A stretch of DNA of 64,000 nucleotides from Candidatus Sulfotelmatobacter sp. (GTDB taxonomy: Bacteria; Acidobacteriota; Terriglobia; Terriglobales; Acidobacteriaceae). Below the pieces are notes generated by a model that made no database searches, had not been told where the DNA came from, and was given only the letters and a program-made list of their open reading frames with translations. The first letter of the stretch is position 1. Each line of letters begins with the position of its first letter. Of the stretch, positions 11,301 through 20,134 are shown in pieces. Where the stretch lies: NCBI GenBank assembly GCA_025462865.1, contig JAOAPI010000128.1, positions 1 to 64,000 on the forward strand, given 5' to 3'. Position numbers and translations under genes: made by a program.

Positions 11301-11661
11301 CAGCGGAGACTTCAATAGCGGTAGTGCCCGTCCCGCCGATACTAAGTTTCACGGGCAGGTTATAGGCACCTCCTGCCGTCACGTTGACATTGTCGACGGT
11401 GACTGGCTTGAAGCCGGAGGCGGAGACTGAGATCTTATACGTGCCGAGAGGCAGATCCTGGAACGAGAACGCCCCATCGCTGGTGGTTGTGGCCGTGATC
11501 GCAACATCAGTGGCCACATTCGTGGCCGTGACGTTGGCATTCGCCACCACAGCTCCCGAGGGATCAGTCACATTTCCGTTAATCGCGCCGCGGAAGGTTT
11601 GGCCATAAGCCGCAACCGCAAGCAATAAAATAACAACAACACTCGCCCCTCGTTGTCGCAT
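8326..11661 (-). CDS. TonB-dependent receptor-like outer-membrane protein with CarboxypepD_reg domain
   Basis: A 1111-residue protein with a signal peptide (residues 1-20, ending AAYGQ). An N-terminal CarboxypepD_reg beta-sandwich follows (about 24-110: GAINGNVTDPSGAVVANANVTATN..., GTYKISVSASGFKPVTVDNV). Next come a plug-like region (about 115-260: NGRDYTQFAAVQPGY, QIDGVDNNDFW) and a long beta-barrel region ending in a short aromatic strand (LGLKILF). This is the Oar-like type widespread in acidobacteria, where such proteins are expanded and are thought to import glycans or other large substrates. No TonB box was identified with confidence. The substrate is unknown. Confidence 0.88.
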   Translation of the reverse strand: MRQRGASVVVILLLAVAAYGQTFRGAINGNVTDPSGAVVANANVTATNVATDVAITATTTSDGAFSFQDLPLGTYKISVSASGFKPVTVDNVNVTAGGAYNLPVKLSIGGTGTTAIEVSAAALTIDTTSAAQNNLIPTEAVQDVPMNGRDYTQFAAVQPGYGGYSVGGFGSLNGTRANQMNWQIDGVDNNDFWHNIPAVNQGGVSGIAGVIMPLDAIDEFAAQTQSSAEGGRNAGGIVNVVLKSGSNQIHGSAYYYNRNTSFGAATPFFNPSTFPAGVPTKKPPLRNENFGFSLGGPIIKDRTFWFITFEKQKYTIGLSGLNTEPSLAYQNDALALLAANGIPESSISQNLMANLWPGLINNLPAQPSNYFATNPSIGYSYNGLIKLDHNFTEKHHFNIRWFGGQGDQIAPLGGSAALATASSNLPFYFEKAPLHVYNYAATLNSVLTSRMTNQLLFGVNYFNQTFNDANHSFDTASYGLALSDSALIKGKPILGAPNIQIGGFEQVGLSPPQGRNDITGMLADIVSYNVGKHQFRFGGEFRQGRVDEFYFRHSLGKFVFDGSQGPWATYCAANPTATGCTNSLGNPDTAIFSLADFLAGNVQSSSISVGNAERKVLVNGLDFFVQDAWQVTRRLNLNWGLRWDYYGPLHSSAKDLAVFIPSAGGLKIQGNGIGSIFPSDKNNFAPRIGFAYQPTSREDLVVRGGIGVFYDQINMNPFLDFRPPNNADGLEDNPAGPSPVSSYSTAGINYGNKSFYTWQPNVNIFPAVTTCVTGNQATDPNCAGSVFDVFGVSQNFRTPYFFNYNLNIEKSFGNGMAVWQVGYVGSEGRKLSVMLDINQIPGTHTDGFLTAFPNYGGINQLNSIGTSNYNALQTTLRLRAWHGLSSQFAYTWAHALDEITAYRGVLPYDSHNLKGEYGNGDFDTRHNFSATITWDIPGSSRGPRWVTHGWSLNSLMTFHGGQPMDQVRTGFDIIASPFAGVSHSFQKTASFTGVTWINPASFCLPALDGGDGSCPGPNVFGGTLRRNQIYGPGYSSVDMSVLKNIPITERVKAQFRVEFFNLFNRINLASGAGATNPGGGTITDTIGDFNGAPGIGPGEAFNMQLGLKILF

Positions 11662-11962
11662 CTAAGCCTCCAAGATATCTGTAATCTGGGAACACTTCAG
11701 CCCGAACACTGCAAGTGGGCTTGAGAAGGCATGTCTCTGGCCAAACCTCACACCACGTAGAGCCCATATTTTTCAATAATTTACACTTACCTGGCGGGAA
11801 TTTGATATGAAATTGCGGATATCAAAGCGATGACTCTATGAAAATAGGAATGGCTTAGCTTCGGAGACCGCTTTGAATCAGATAGGTAGGATCAAATTTA
11901 TTGATCCTAAGTGATTTGCGGACTTTCGATACGGACTGGAAGGCTACTTAGAAAGTGACCGG
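11662..11962. promoter_or_regulatory. Spacer with a perfect inverted repeat upstream of the receptor gene
   Basis: This 301-base spacer between two minus-strand genes contains AGGATCAA-N5-TTGATCCT at about 11888-11908, a perfect 8-base inverted repeat. It lacks the T-tract of a terminator, so an operator role for the receptor gene is possible. The rest is AT-rich near 11770-11830. I found no convincing promoter hexamers. Confidence 0.35.
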
Positions 11963-13636
11963 TTAAAACGTGATCGAGACGCCGCCCCGCACCGAACGGG
12001 CCGATTGAACCAGATACACCGTCTGGCCGTCCTGTCCCATCACCGGTACGTACCCCTGTGCCAGCAAATTGCGGACGTCAACCAGTGCTTCCATGTGCGC
12101 TGGGAGAAAGCCCATCGTCGGAATCGGTTGGCGGATGAAAACATTCAAAAAGGGATCGCTCTGTCCCGGGGACGCGTTGAACATATCCACCGGAGTTAAT
12201 CCCGAACCATTCACCCAGCGATAGGAAGCGATCCAGTGAGTGTGAGCACCCGGTAGCGTTCCGCTGAGTTTCGCGGCAAGAGCGTGACGGCGTTGAGTTG
12301 TGATGAACTGCCGCGCCTGCTGCAGTTCGACGTCGGGCTTGGTGAGATCCAGTACACCGCCGTAGGCGTAATCCAGCGTCGCGGTCAGGTCGGACGCAAA
12401 CTTCCGCTCGAGCACGACACGCATGCCGCGCGTGTCCAGCGTATTTCCCGCATAAGTGAAGGTCCCGGAGTAGACGTCTGGTAGAAGAAACCCACCCGCT
12501 GCCGTGACGTCCCCGGTTCCCGTTAACGCCGTATTGGCCACGCGATCGCTGAAGACCGCGACTTGCATCTTGTTCTTGCCCATCCGGCGGGAAACGCTCG
12601 CTTCCTGGTGATGCGCGCTTTCCAGTCGCGTCGAAAAGTTAGCCATGCTGACACGAGGATCAGCTTCGCTCAAGTCAGCCGGTGCGGAATCAAAACCCTT
12701 CTCAGCCCTCGTATGCGGCAATGAGGTCGAATAGGCATACTCAACAAGGGTGTTCGGCGAGACGTGAAGATCGACCGAACCAAAAGGACGGAATGCGGTC
12801 ACGTGCCCCAAAAACTGAATAGTCTGAAGTTCGCTGCCGAACTTTAACTCCAGTACGTCGCCGATCATTACATCGTCTGCCGTGGAAAGCGCGAGCGCCT
12901 GTAGCGCGGCATTATGCAGATTGGGATCAGAGGGCGCGAAGCGACGTACAGTGATTCCCATCGATGGCCCCGAGCCGTCAGGCAGACGGTGAGAGTACAT
13001 CGCATGCAGAACCGCTGCGGGCAGGCCGACACCGTAACCTACATTTCCGCTCAAACCGACTCGATCCGCGGAAAAAATCGAGCGTTCCACGGAGAAGCCC
13101 GTGCTCATGTCGGAGCCGCTGCCATAACCTCCGGCTGCCGAACCAGCCAGAAACGAGAGGCTCCCTTTCAGTTCATGATCCTGCTGTTCCGCGCTCGCGG
13201 GATCTCCGAACACGCGCAGAACCGGACGATTTGCCACTGAACGCAAAGTCCACTTCCAGCCATCGTCATCGGCCTTGCCTTGCAGCGGCGCCACTTTTAT
13301 AGCATTCAGCAGGGTATTTAACGTGATGTTCAGGTGAACGTTCGTGCCGGGATGCAAGCCAACTTTTTCTCTCAACGCTGGCAGGAACGAAGCCGCTGAG
13401 ACTTTGACGGAATACGATCCGGGCAGAAGGTCAGTTGCAGAAAAGAAACCGGCGCCATCGGTAAACACCGTCATAGACCGCGCCGCCGAGCCCGCAATTT
13501 CCACCACGGCGCCCATCTGGGGTATGCCCGAGCCGTCGCGCACGTATCCTGAGATCGCGCTGGGGCGCTCCGCGGCCCACGCAGGAACCGCCAATCCGAT
13601 GATCACCGCCCAAAATCCAAGTTGGCGAAGTTTCAA
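11963..13636 (-). CDS. Secreted CarboxypepD_reg-domain protein, possible outer-membrane barrel
   Basis: A 557-residue protein with a signal peptide (residues 1-21, ending PAWAAE). A CarboxypepD_reg domain occupies about residues 27-108 (ISGYVRDGSGIPQMGAVVEI, then GSYSVKVSAASFLPALREKVGL). The remaining 430 residues have alternating polar/hydrophobic strands and the ending SVRGGVSITF, as in outer-membrane barrel proteins. It starts 27 bases after the GWxTD gene and is probably co-transcribed with it. It is shorter than the receptor-type proteins and has no clear plug. Function unknown; an envelope role is inferred. Confidence 0.65.
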   Translation of the reverse strand: MKLRQLGFWAVIIGLAVPAWAAERPSAISGYVRDGSGIPQMGAVVEIAGSAARSMTVFTDGAGFFSATDLLPGSYSVKVSAASFLPALREKVGLHPGTNVHLNITLNTLLNAIKVAPLQGKADDDGWKWTLRSVANRPVLRVFGDPASAEQQDHELKGSLSFLAGSAAGGYGSGSDMSTGFSVERSIFSADRVGLSGNVGYGVGLPAAVLHAMYSHRLPDGSGPSMGITVRRFAPSDPNLHNAALQALALSTADDVMIGDVLELKFGSELQTIQFLGHVTAFRPFGSVDLHVSPNTLVEYAYSTSLPHTRAEKGFDSAPADLSEADPRVSMANFSTRLESAHHQEASVSRRMGKNKMQVAVFSDRVANTALTGTGDVTAAGGFLLPDVYSGTFTYAGNTLDTRGMRVVLERKFASDLTATLDYAYGGVLDLTKPDVELQQARQFITTQRRHALAAKLSGTLPGAHTHWIASYRWVNGSGLTPVDMFNASPGQSDPFLNVFIRQPIPTMGFLPAHMEALVDVRNLLAQGYVPVMGQDGQTVYLVQSARSVRGGVSITF

Positions 13637-13663
13637 TCCAACCCCCGCAAACCAGGCAGGCCG

Positions 13664-15418
13664 TTACTCCACAGCGAATGTCGCTGATGGATCAATCGTC
13701 TGCTTGGAGATGTTGTCGTTCACTTTGATGTTGATCTTGTACACGCCTGGCGGCAGATTTGCTGAGGCAATCGATTTCTGCAGCGTCACCTGCTCGCCTA
13801 CGTTACCCATCTGGTCGGTGGATTCAGTTTTCTGGACCACCGGTTTGTTGGTCGCGATGTTGACGATGTCGAACTCGAACGTGGCCGAAGGCTTGTGCGT
13901 CTTGTCGTCCACGCCCAGATTATAAACTTGCATCCAGAAGTTCACCTTCTGGTCTTTCGCGCGCTTGAAGAGAGCAGGCTTGCCATCAGCCGGAGCCACT
14001 CGTGGCCGAACCTTGGTCAGCCCGATCACGAAATTTCCCGTACTCACGTCCTTAGTTGGCACAGGCTCCATCTGATCGGCGACGATCAGAGATGAGGTAG
14101 AAAGCTTATCGTCGGAAAATTCTGGTACAACGATTCCCCGGCTCCACAGACCTTTACGATCCCCGTTTACGTCCTTTACCGCAATCTCGACCTTGTAACG
14201 CCCGGGACGCAGCGGCAGCGCCTTCCAGTACACAGAAGAATTCTCCGCGGTACGCGGAAGCAGTTCTGCCGGCACGTCGATCTGCGCCGTATCTTCGAAC
14301 GTCTGCACAATTTTGCCGGTCAACGTTGTGACGCGGCCAAAAATGTTAACCGTCCCGCGCTGCACTCCATCTTTGTTCGAGAACGTGATATCCCGGTACT
14401 TCATCTGAATCGTGATCGGCACCAGCACGGTGTCACCAGTTACCTTCACGAAATCTGACCGCACGTCAAACGGCATTAGATTGGTAATCAGCTTCGTGTT
14501 GACGATTTCTTCCAGATCTTTGAACTTAACCGGGGGCGGTGCCTGCAGCTTGGCAAATTGCTCCAACCGATCGAACTGCTTGGTTGACTGGCTTGCGCTA
14601 TTTGGACCAGCTCCTATTCTTTCCAGACCACCGCCCGTAAAGCGGCTAGCCTTGCTGGACATGCCCATCTGCTCGTAGAGCGTGAGCCCGGCATTTGGCG
14701 TGTAAAGCAGCGCATCTTTCTCCGAGCGGTCCATCGTCATGTGGTAATCACCGCACATGCAATTGTCGACGAACTCGATGATGACTTCCTGCCCAATGCC
14801 TTCCAGATAGCGGTAGCGCCAGTCCTCAAAGGGGAAGGTCGATGTCTCGCCGCCGCCTTCATCCATAGGCCGCTCGTAAGTTCCACCGGAAGGATGCGAT
14901 TCGACTTCGTCCGCTGGGCCGTACATGATGTAAATACGTCCGCGGTCGCTCTTCCAACCCGGAATTCCCGCTGCAAAATGCTCATTCGTATAAGCGATGC
15001 GGCGGTAATGTTCCTCTTTGTACTCGTTCTCTTCGGTATCGGGCGTGGGGTCGCGACGTTGCCAGAAGGCTTCAATAAAATTATCGCGCTCTTCGTCGTT
15101 CGAGAGTTGCTTAAAGGCGGCTCGTTCTTCGTCGGTGATAATCCACACGACGTCCTCGTTCAACCACTTCTTGTAAGTCTTGCTGAGCTCAATCTTCAGG
15201 GATTTCCTCTGTTGCTTTTTCTGCTTATCGTTAGGCGAGCGCTTCAGAGGATCGATCTCATCCGTGGGTTGCGCTTGGGAACCGGTTACGGTTGCGCTGG
15301 ATTTGGCATCGCCCGCAGCAGCCGGTTTGTCGCTCTGAGCCGAGGCCGTAACGGCCAAGCTCGTAGCGACTATCGCAAACGCAAAAGAGAAAAGGTACCG
15401 TGATCGAACCCGGAACAT
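13664..15418 (-). CDS. GWxTD-domain protein
   Basis: A 584-residue secreted protein, started at ATG 15418 because GGAG lies eight bases upstream; a start 18 bases earlier is less well supported. It has a signal peptide (about 1-28, ending ASAQ) and a charged linker. The GWxTD region (about 70-200) contains KWLNEDVVWIITDEERAAF, FWQRRDPTP, and IPGWKSDRGRIYIMYGPAD, the last of which is the family's defining block. The C-terminal half is beta-rich and Ig-like. GWxTD proteins are found in acidobacteria, Bacteroidetes and relatives; their biochemical role is not established. It is paired with the downstream CarboxypepD_reg gene. Confidence 0.85.
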   Translation of the reverse strand: MFRVRSRYLFSFAFAIVATSLAVTASAQSDKPAAAGDAKSSATVTGSQAQPTDEIDPLKRSPNDKQKKQQRKSLKIELSKTYKKWLNEDVVWIITDEERAAFKQLSNDEERDNFIEAFWQRRDPTPDTEENEYKEEHYRRIAYTNEHFAAGIPGWKSDRGRIYIMYGPADEVESHPSGGTYERPMDEGGGETSTFPFEDWRYRYLEGIGQEVIIEFVDNCMCGDYHMTMDRSEKDALLYTPNAGLTLYEQMGMSSKASRFTGGGLERIGAGPNSASQSTKQFDRLEQFAKLQAPPPVKFKDLEEIVNTKLITNLMPFDVRSDFVKVTGDTVLVPITIQMKYRDITFSNKDGVQRGTVNIFGRVTTLTGKIVQTFEDTAQIDVPAELLPRTAENSSVYWKALPLRPGRYKVEIAVKDVNGDRKGLWSRGIVVPEFSDDKLSTSSLIVADQMEPVPTKDVSTGNFVIGLTKVRPRVAPADGKPALFKRAKDQKVNFWMQVYNLGVDDKTHKPSATFEFDIVNIATNKPVVQKTESTDQMGNVGEQVTLQKSIASANLPPGVYKINIKVNDNISKQTIDPSATFAVE

Positions 15419-15456
15419 GAGAGGAACTCCTACCACGACAAACTTTCGTTTGGGCT

Positions 15457-15485
15457 ATTCTAGGCGCTCAGTTCGTCGAAAGCAA
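15457..15485 (-). promoter_or_regulatory. Candidate sigma-70 promoter of the GWxTD operon
   Basis: On the minus strand TTGCTT (15485-15480) is followed by 17 bases and TAGAAT (15462-15457). This would start transcription about 30 bases before the GWxTD start codon. Confidence 0.5.
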
Positions 15486-15585
15486 GGTAACTCATGTTAA
15501 AAGAACAGGATTGAAGGTCCGGAACAGCCGTTTCGTTGGACGCGCCCATATCCCGCGGGAGTTGCCCAACTTGCCACCAGAATTC

Positions 15586-15615
15586 TTGGGACTGGGCCGC
15601 CACCCAAGCTATAAT
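15586..15615 (+). promoter_or_regulatory. Candidate sigma-70 promoter of the MacA-like operon
   Basis: TTGGGA (15586-15591), an 18-base spacer and a perfect TATAAT (15610-15615). It would give a leader of about 215 bases before the fusion-protein gene at 15838; I saw no riboswitch or other clear structure in that leader. The spacer between 15419 and 15837 otherwise holds only this promoter and the divergent one. Confidence 0.45.
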
Positions 15616-15837
15616 TTTACGTTGTTATAACCTTGCAGTACCGGGCAGCGCTACTTCCCGGATTCCCAGGGCTTGGCATTCCCATTACAGATTGGAACTT
15701 TCCTGTCGTTGGGATCGTATCCAATTGTGTCCCTCACGTTCGCGGATTTGCCGGTCGCCAAAGAAAAGGGAATCTTGGGAGTAAACGTCTGGCATCCGGC
15801 GGTTTGATCGGCAGAGCCTTGGACGGCGACGGGAACA

Positions 15838-17235
15838 ATGAAAACTTGGAAAAAAATAACGATCGGAGTCGGCGTTGCTCTCGTACTGGCAATTATCGTC
15901 GGCATCACGGTCCATCAAAGCGGCAAGAACATAGTCACGGTGCAGAGTGGAACGGTACAACGCCAGGATTTGTCGGCAGTTGTCAGCGCATCGGGAGAAA
16001 TCAAGCCGAAGACCTACGTCAATATTGGCGCTAATGCATTTGGAAAGATTACGCATTTATTTGTCAGAGAAGGCGATCACGTAAGGAAGGGTCAGTTGCT
16101 GGCTCAACTAGAAAACGTCCAGTCGTCGGCGGATGTGAATGCCAATCAGGCTTCTCTGCAGGCCGCGGAAACCGACACACTGGCCGCCGATGCCGCGCAT
16201 AAAACCTCCCAGGCTGACCTACTCCGCGCTCAGGCGGACTATGATCGCAACAAGCTCGATTGGGAGCGCGCTCAGAGCCTCTATAAGGACGGCCTGATCT
16301 CCAAGTCCGATTTCGATAGTCGCCGAAATGCCTGGTCTACCGCGGACTCCGGCCTGGTTCAGGCGCAAGCCCGCGTCGCTCAGGCACGAGCGCAAAAAGA
16401 TTCCGCCGATAAGCATGTCAACCAGAACCGCGCCACGCTCACTCGCTTCGCAGATGTTTTGAAGAAGGCCTCTTACGCAGCTCCTTTTGATGGCGTCATC
16501 ACCAACTTACCGGTGCGTGAGGGCGAGACGGTGGTGATCGGTATTCAAAACTCGCCAGGCAGTACCTTGATGACACTCGCCGACATGTCCGTGATCACAG
16601 CTGAAGTAAAAGTTGATGAAACCGATATTGTGAACGTGCACCTTGGACAGCCAGCAGAAGTGACCATCGACGCCATTCCCAGAAAAATTTTTCATGGAAC
16701 GGTTTCAGAAATCGGGGACAACGCGATCGTCCGCTCCACCGGCGTCGCGACTTCGCAGCAAACCTCCGCCAGCGAAGAAGCAAAAGATTTCAAGGTAGTT
16801 GTCACCGTCACCGATCCTCCTCAGGACCTTCGTCCCGGACTCTCCACGACCGCCAAAATCACCACGGCCGCTCGCAGCAACGTGCTGTCCATTCCGATTC
16901 AGGCACTCTCCGTTCGCAGCAAAGCCCAACTGGAGCAGGATAAGGCGACCCCCGGTTCTGTGCATGCCGCGGCGCCGCCGAAGGAAACCGCATCCAAGGA
17001 CAGGGGAAAAGACCAGAAACAGGAAGTGCAGGGCGTGTTCGTCATTCGTAACAAAAAAGCTGACTTCGTTCCCGTCACTACCGGCATCGCTGGAACCAGC
17101 GACATCGAGGTACTGGATGGGCTAAAAGAAGGGGACGAGGTCATTACCGGAAGTTACAAGATTTTGCGTACGCTCCGTTCCGGGAGTGGCGTCAAAGTAG
17201 ATAACTCCACCCCTAAGAAGGAAGACGAGACATAA
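15838..17235 (+). CDS. Periplasmic membrane fusion protein, MacA/HlyD family
   Basis: A 465-residue protein with an N-terminal membrane anchor (about residues 7-24). It then has the first half of a biotinyl-lipoyl domain ([43 protein letters not shown]), a long alpha-helical hairpin (about 95-200, rich in Ala/Gln), the second lipoyl half ([20 protein letters not shown]) and beta-barrel domains ([21 protein letters not shown]). These are the parts of the adaptor that links an inner-membrane transporter to an outer-membrane channel. A charged insertion (about 370-395) is unusual. The ABC ATPase gene follows 133 bases downstream, suggesting a MacAB-type exporter. Confidence 0.85.
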   Translation: MKTWKKITIGVGVALVLAIIVGITVHQSGKNIVTVQSGTVQRQDLSAVVSASGEIKPKTYVNIGANAFGKITHLFVREGDHVRKGQLLAQLENVQSSADVNANQASLQAAETDTLAADAAHKTSQADLLRAQADYDRNKLDWERAQSLYKDGLISKSDFDSRRNAWSTADSGLVQAQARVAQARAQKDSADKHVNQNRATLTRFADVLKKASYAAPFDGVITNLPVREGETVVIGIQNSPGSTLMTLADMSVITAEVKVDETDIVNVHLGQPAEVTIDAIPRKIFHGTVSEIGDNAIVRSTGVATSQQTSASEEAKDFKVVVTVTDPPQDLRPGLSTTAKITTAARSNVLSIPIQALSVRSKAQLEQDKATPGSVHAAAPPKETASKDRGKDQKQEVQGVFVIRNKKADFVPVTTGIAGTSDIEVLDGLKEGDEVITGSYKILRTLRSGSGVKVDNSTPKKEDET

Positions 17236-17368
17236 CCTTCGCCGCCTTCGCTCGTCCAACGGAGAAGACGGTGCAACCGGAACAAGCGTTACCTGGAACA
17301 GGATTAGCAAGCTCTCGGAGTCGAATTCAATCTCGGAGAACCTAGTGGCACCGGAGCAGGAGAAAAAC

Positions 17369-18112
17369 ATGGCAACCGCAGAAGTAATCAGCATGCCCTC
17401 TAAGGCCGTTTCCGCGCCGCCTCAGTCCTGCATGATCGCGGCTGAGGATCTTTGGAAAACCTACGACATGGGATCCGAGCAACAGGTCCACGCGTTGCGC
17501 GGAGTCAACCTGCGCATCGAGCGGGGAGAGTATGTCGCCATCATGGGACCTTCCGGCTCTGGCAAGTCGACGCTGATGAACCTGATTGGCTGTCTCGACA
17601 CGCCGACCAAAGGCGAATACTGGCTGAATAGCCAACTGGTGAGCGAACTCGACGACGATGAACTGGCGCGCATTCGCAACAAAGAAATTGGATTCGTATT
17701 CCAGACTTTCAATCTGCTGGCGCGAGCCACCGCTCTGCACAATGTGGAATTACCGTTGATCTACGCCGGAGTTCCCACCGGCGAGCGCATCGAACGCGCC
17801 AAAGCAGCGTTAACGGCCGTGGGCATGGAATCGCGCATGACGCATAAGCCGAATGAGCTTTCCGGCGGCCAGCGTCAGCGCGTCGCCGTGGCCCGAGCAC
17901 TGGTCAATCGCCCTTCGATTATTTTGGCGGACGAACCCACCGGCAACCTGGATTCGCAGACCGGCAACGAAATCATGGCTTTGTTCGATCGTCTGCACGG
18001 CGAGGGAAATACTATCGTTCTTGTCACTCACGAGCACGACATCGCCGAGTACGCTCACCGCGTGGTTAATATCAAGGACGGAGTTGTCGAGCGCGACGAA
18101 CGAAAAAAATAA
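17369..18112 (+). CDS. ABC transporter ATP-binding protein, MacB/LolD type
   Basis: A 247-residue ATPase started at ATG 17369, which has AGGAG six bases upstream; a GTG at 17345 is in frame but has no such site. Motifs in order: Walker [10 protein letters not shown] (about residue 66), Q-loop FVFQTFNLL, signature [15 protein letters not shown], Walker [14 protein letters not shown] and the H-loop VTHEHD. The sequence is closest to the LolD/MacB subfamily that powers export or mechanotransmission rather than import. A MacA-like adaptor precedes it, but no FtsX/MacB-type permease follows: the next gene is convergent. The permease must be encoded elsewhere or was lost. Confidence 0.9.
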   Translation: MATAEVISMPSKAVSAPPQSCMIAAEDLWKTYDMGSEQQVHALRGVNLRIERGEYVAIMGPSGSGKSTLMNLIGCLDTPTKGEYWLNSQLVSELDDDELARIRNKEIGFVFQTFNLLARATALHNVELPLIYAGVPTGERIERAKAALTAVGMESRMTHKPNELSGGQRQRVAVARALVNRPSIILADEPTGNLDSQTGNEIMALFDRLHGEGNTIVLVTHEHDIAEYAHRVVNIKDGVVERDERKK

Positions 18113-18179
18113 TTCCAGTCAATTCAGACCTGCCCGATTGCAGACGTCGCCTTGCGAGAGATCCACTAATCAGCACCGA

Positions 18180-19865
18180 CTAACTCCAGCCGGCCGCCGA
18201 TTTTGCGGCGTCGGGAATTCCAACTTCTTCGCTTGCTTTCGCGCTTGCCACTGCCACTTGGTCCCGTCCGCCCCGCTTGGCTTCATACAAAGCGGCATCG
18301 GCCGATGCCATCAATTCCTTGGGCGACATCCCATGCTGCGGGAACGAAGCTACTCCTACGGAAATCGTGACCATCCCCAGCGACTTGCCCAGATGCATGA
18401 CGGTTAGCTCTCTCATTTTTAATCGCAGCCGTTCGGCTCGCGCGCGCGACGCTTCCATATCCGCCGTCGGCAGGATAACCACAAATTCCTCTCCCCCGAA
18501 TCGGCATACAAAGTCCTCCGCCCGAATTCCCTTGGAAAGAAACATCGCAGTCTCGCGTAACACCGCGTCCCCCGCATCATGGCCATAGGTATCGTTGAAG
18601 TTCTTAAAATGGTCAAGGTCGATCATAAGGATCCCAAGACACTGTGCCGCCCGCGCCGCGCGTCGCACTTCACGCTCCAATACTTCTTCCAAGTAGCGCC
18701 GGTTGTAGAGCCCTGTTAATGCGTCGCGCACCGACTGTGTGCGCAGCGCTTCCCGCAATCTTATATTCGCAATGGACAAGCCCACTTGTCCCGCGAACGT
18801 TGTCTTCAGCGAAAGATCAGAGGACTCTATATGTGGCGCGCCTTCGGTCGCCTGAATATGCAGGATGCCGAGAGTTTCTCCCTGCGCAAGAATCGGAATG
18901 CACAAGTAAGTGTTTTTGACTCCCACCGCATGAGTGCACGGTGCCGTGGAATCCCCTGCCACAACCAGATGCGGATGTCCGGTACGAAGAGCCCAACACG
19001 CTGCCGGTTCGAAGACCGCCGCCGGAAGCTGGCAATCGCTCCACGATCCAATCACTTCCGCCACGCTTCGCGAAGCGTCCAGCAGAGCGATGGCTCCGGG
19101 AGCCGCAGGAAATATTTTGGGAGCAAAGCCCAAAGCTCCGGCAAACACTTCGTCGCGGCTGATGCAGCTCTGTAGAAGCTCGCCCATCTTTGCCAGCATG
19201 GTCGCGCGTTGCGTCCGCTCCCGGAGTTCGGACATCATTCTCTCGTTCTGCTGATCGAGTTCCTTACGGGCGAAATCCTTCTCTAACATTTCCTCCTGCA
19301 AGCGTGTATTCACATCCGCCAACTGGGCTGTACGTTCGAGAATCTGGTCCTCAAGATTCTGTTGATTCTGTTTCTGGTTCTCGATGTCCGTGCACGTACC
19401 AAACCATTTGATGATTTCTCCCTCCGCATTGCGAATAGGATTCGCGCGGCCCAGGAACCATCGGTAGCTTCCGTCTTTCGCGCGCAGGCGATACTCCACG
19501 TCGTAAGGGTCTCCAGTACGCAGCGCGTTCTTCCACTTCTCCGCGCACATGGTCAAATCATCAGGATGGACAATTACGGTCCACCCCGTTCCCTTCATCT
19601 GCTCGAGCGTGAGCCCGGTATAGTCGAAACACTTCTTGTTGAAATAGTCGTCCGCACCGTCAGGGTCAGCTGTCCAGATAATCTCCGGCAACGCTTCCGC
19701 CATCGTCTGGAAATACAACTCACGTTCCCGGGCAGCGTCGAGATGGTTTTTGCGATGGCGGCGGACTTTGCCAAGAAGCATTGGAGCAATCCAGGAGGCG
19801 ACCGCCGTCACTCCCACAAAAAGCGCCAGAAACCCGTAGCCATCGCTGCTTTGTAGCATGTGCAT
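18180..19865 (-). CDS. Diguanylate cyclase with PAS, GAF and GGDEF domains
   Basis: About 561 residues; the ATG at 19865 follows GGAGGGG by about ten bases, and an ATG 21 bases earlier is also possible. One membrane helix (about residues 10-30) precedes a PAS domain (about 50-170), a coiled coil, a GAF domain (about 215-375) and a C-terminal GGDEF domain (about 385-540). The active-site loop is FGGEEF, and an RxxD inhibitory site (RAED) sits five residues before it, so the enzyme should make c-di-GMP and be product-inhibited. The sensed signal is unknown. A PilZ protein gene lies about 12 kb away. Confidence 0.9.
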   Translation of the reverse strand: MHMLQSSDGYGFLALFVGVTAVASWIAPMLLGKVRRHRKNHLDAARERELYFQTMAEALPEIIWTADPDGADDYFNKKCFDYTGLTLEQMKGTGWTVIVHPDDLTMCAEKWKNALRTGDPYDVEYRLRAKDGSYRWFLGRANPIRNAEGEIIKWFGTCTDIENQKQNQQNLEDQILERTAQLADVNTRLQEEMLEKDFARKELDQQNERMMSELRERTQRATMLAKMGELLQSCISRDEVFAGALGFAPKIFPAAPGAIALLDASRSVAEVIGSWSDCQLPAAVFEPAACWALRTGHPHLVVAGDSTAPCTHAVGVKNTYLCIPILAQGETLGILHIQATEGAPHIESSDLSLKTTFAGQVGLSIANIRLREALRTQSVRDALTGLYNRRYLEEVLEREVRRAARAAQCLGILMIDLDHFKNFNDTYGHDAGDAVLRETAMFLSKGIRAEDFVCRFGGEEFVVILPTADMEASRARAERLRLKMRELTVMHLGKSLGMVTISVGVASFPQHGMSPKELMASADAALYEAKRGGRDQVAVASAKASEEVGIPDAAKSAAGWS

Positions 19866-20073
19866 CGTTCCATGCCCCTCCAACATTTCCCAGGACTTAG
19901 GAACAGTTCAATCTCCATTCCATCGGCTCACAACTCCGCGGAGGATCCAAATTGAATATCGGCAGCATTCGGCATTCTCGTATTAGGAGAACTTAATGCG
20001 TGAGCCGGCATTCATGTGGAGGATGGAAGTAGGACCGAAAAGCAGTGAGGAAGAGGCGCAAAAAGAGACGCGC

Positions 20074-20102
20074 AAAACAAAAGGCCTCTCAAACGAGAAG
20101 CC
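20074..20102 (-). terminator. Rho-independent terminator after the transpeptidase gene
   Basis: On the minus strand GGCTTCTC-GTTT-GAGAGGCC forms an 8-base stem (one G-U pair) followed by TTTTGTTTTG. It lies 33 bases past the transpeptidase stop and closes the division cluster transcript. Confidence 0.8.
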
Positions 20103-20134
20103 ATGTCAGAACCAATATCAAAATGTTTATTGGA

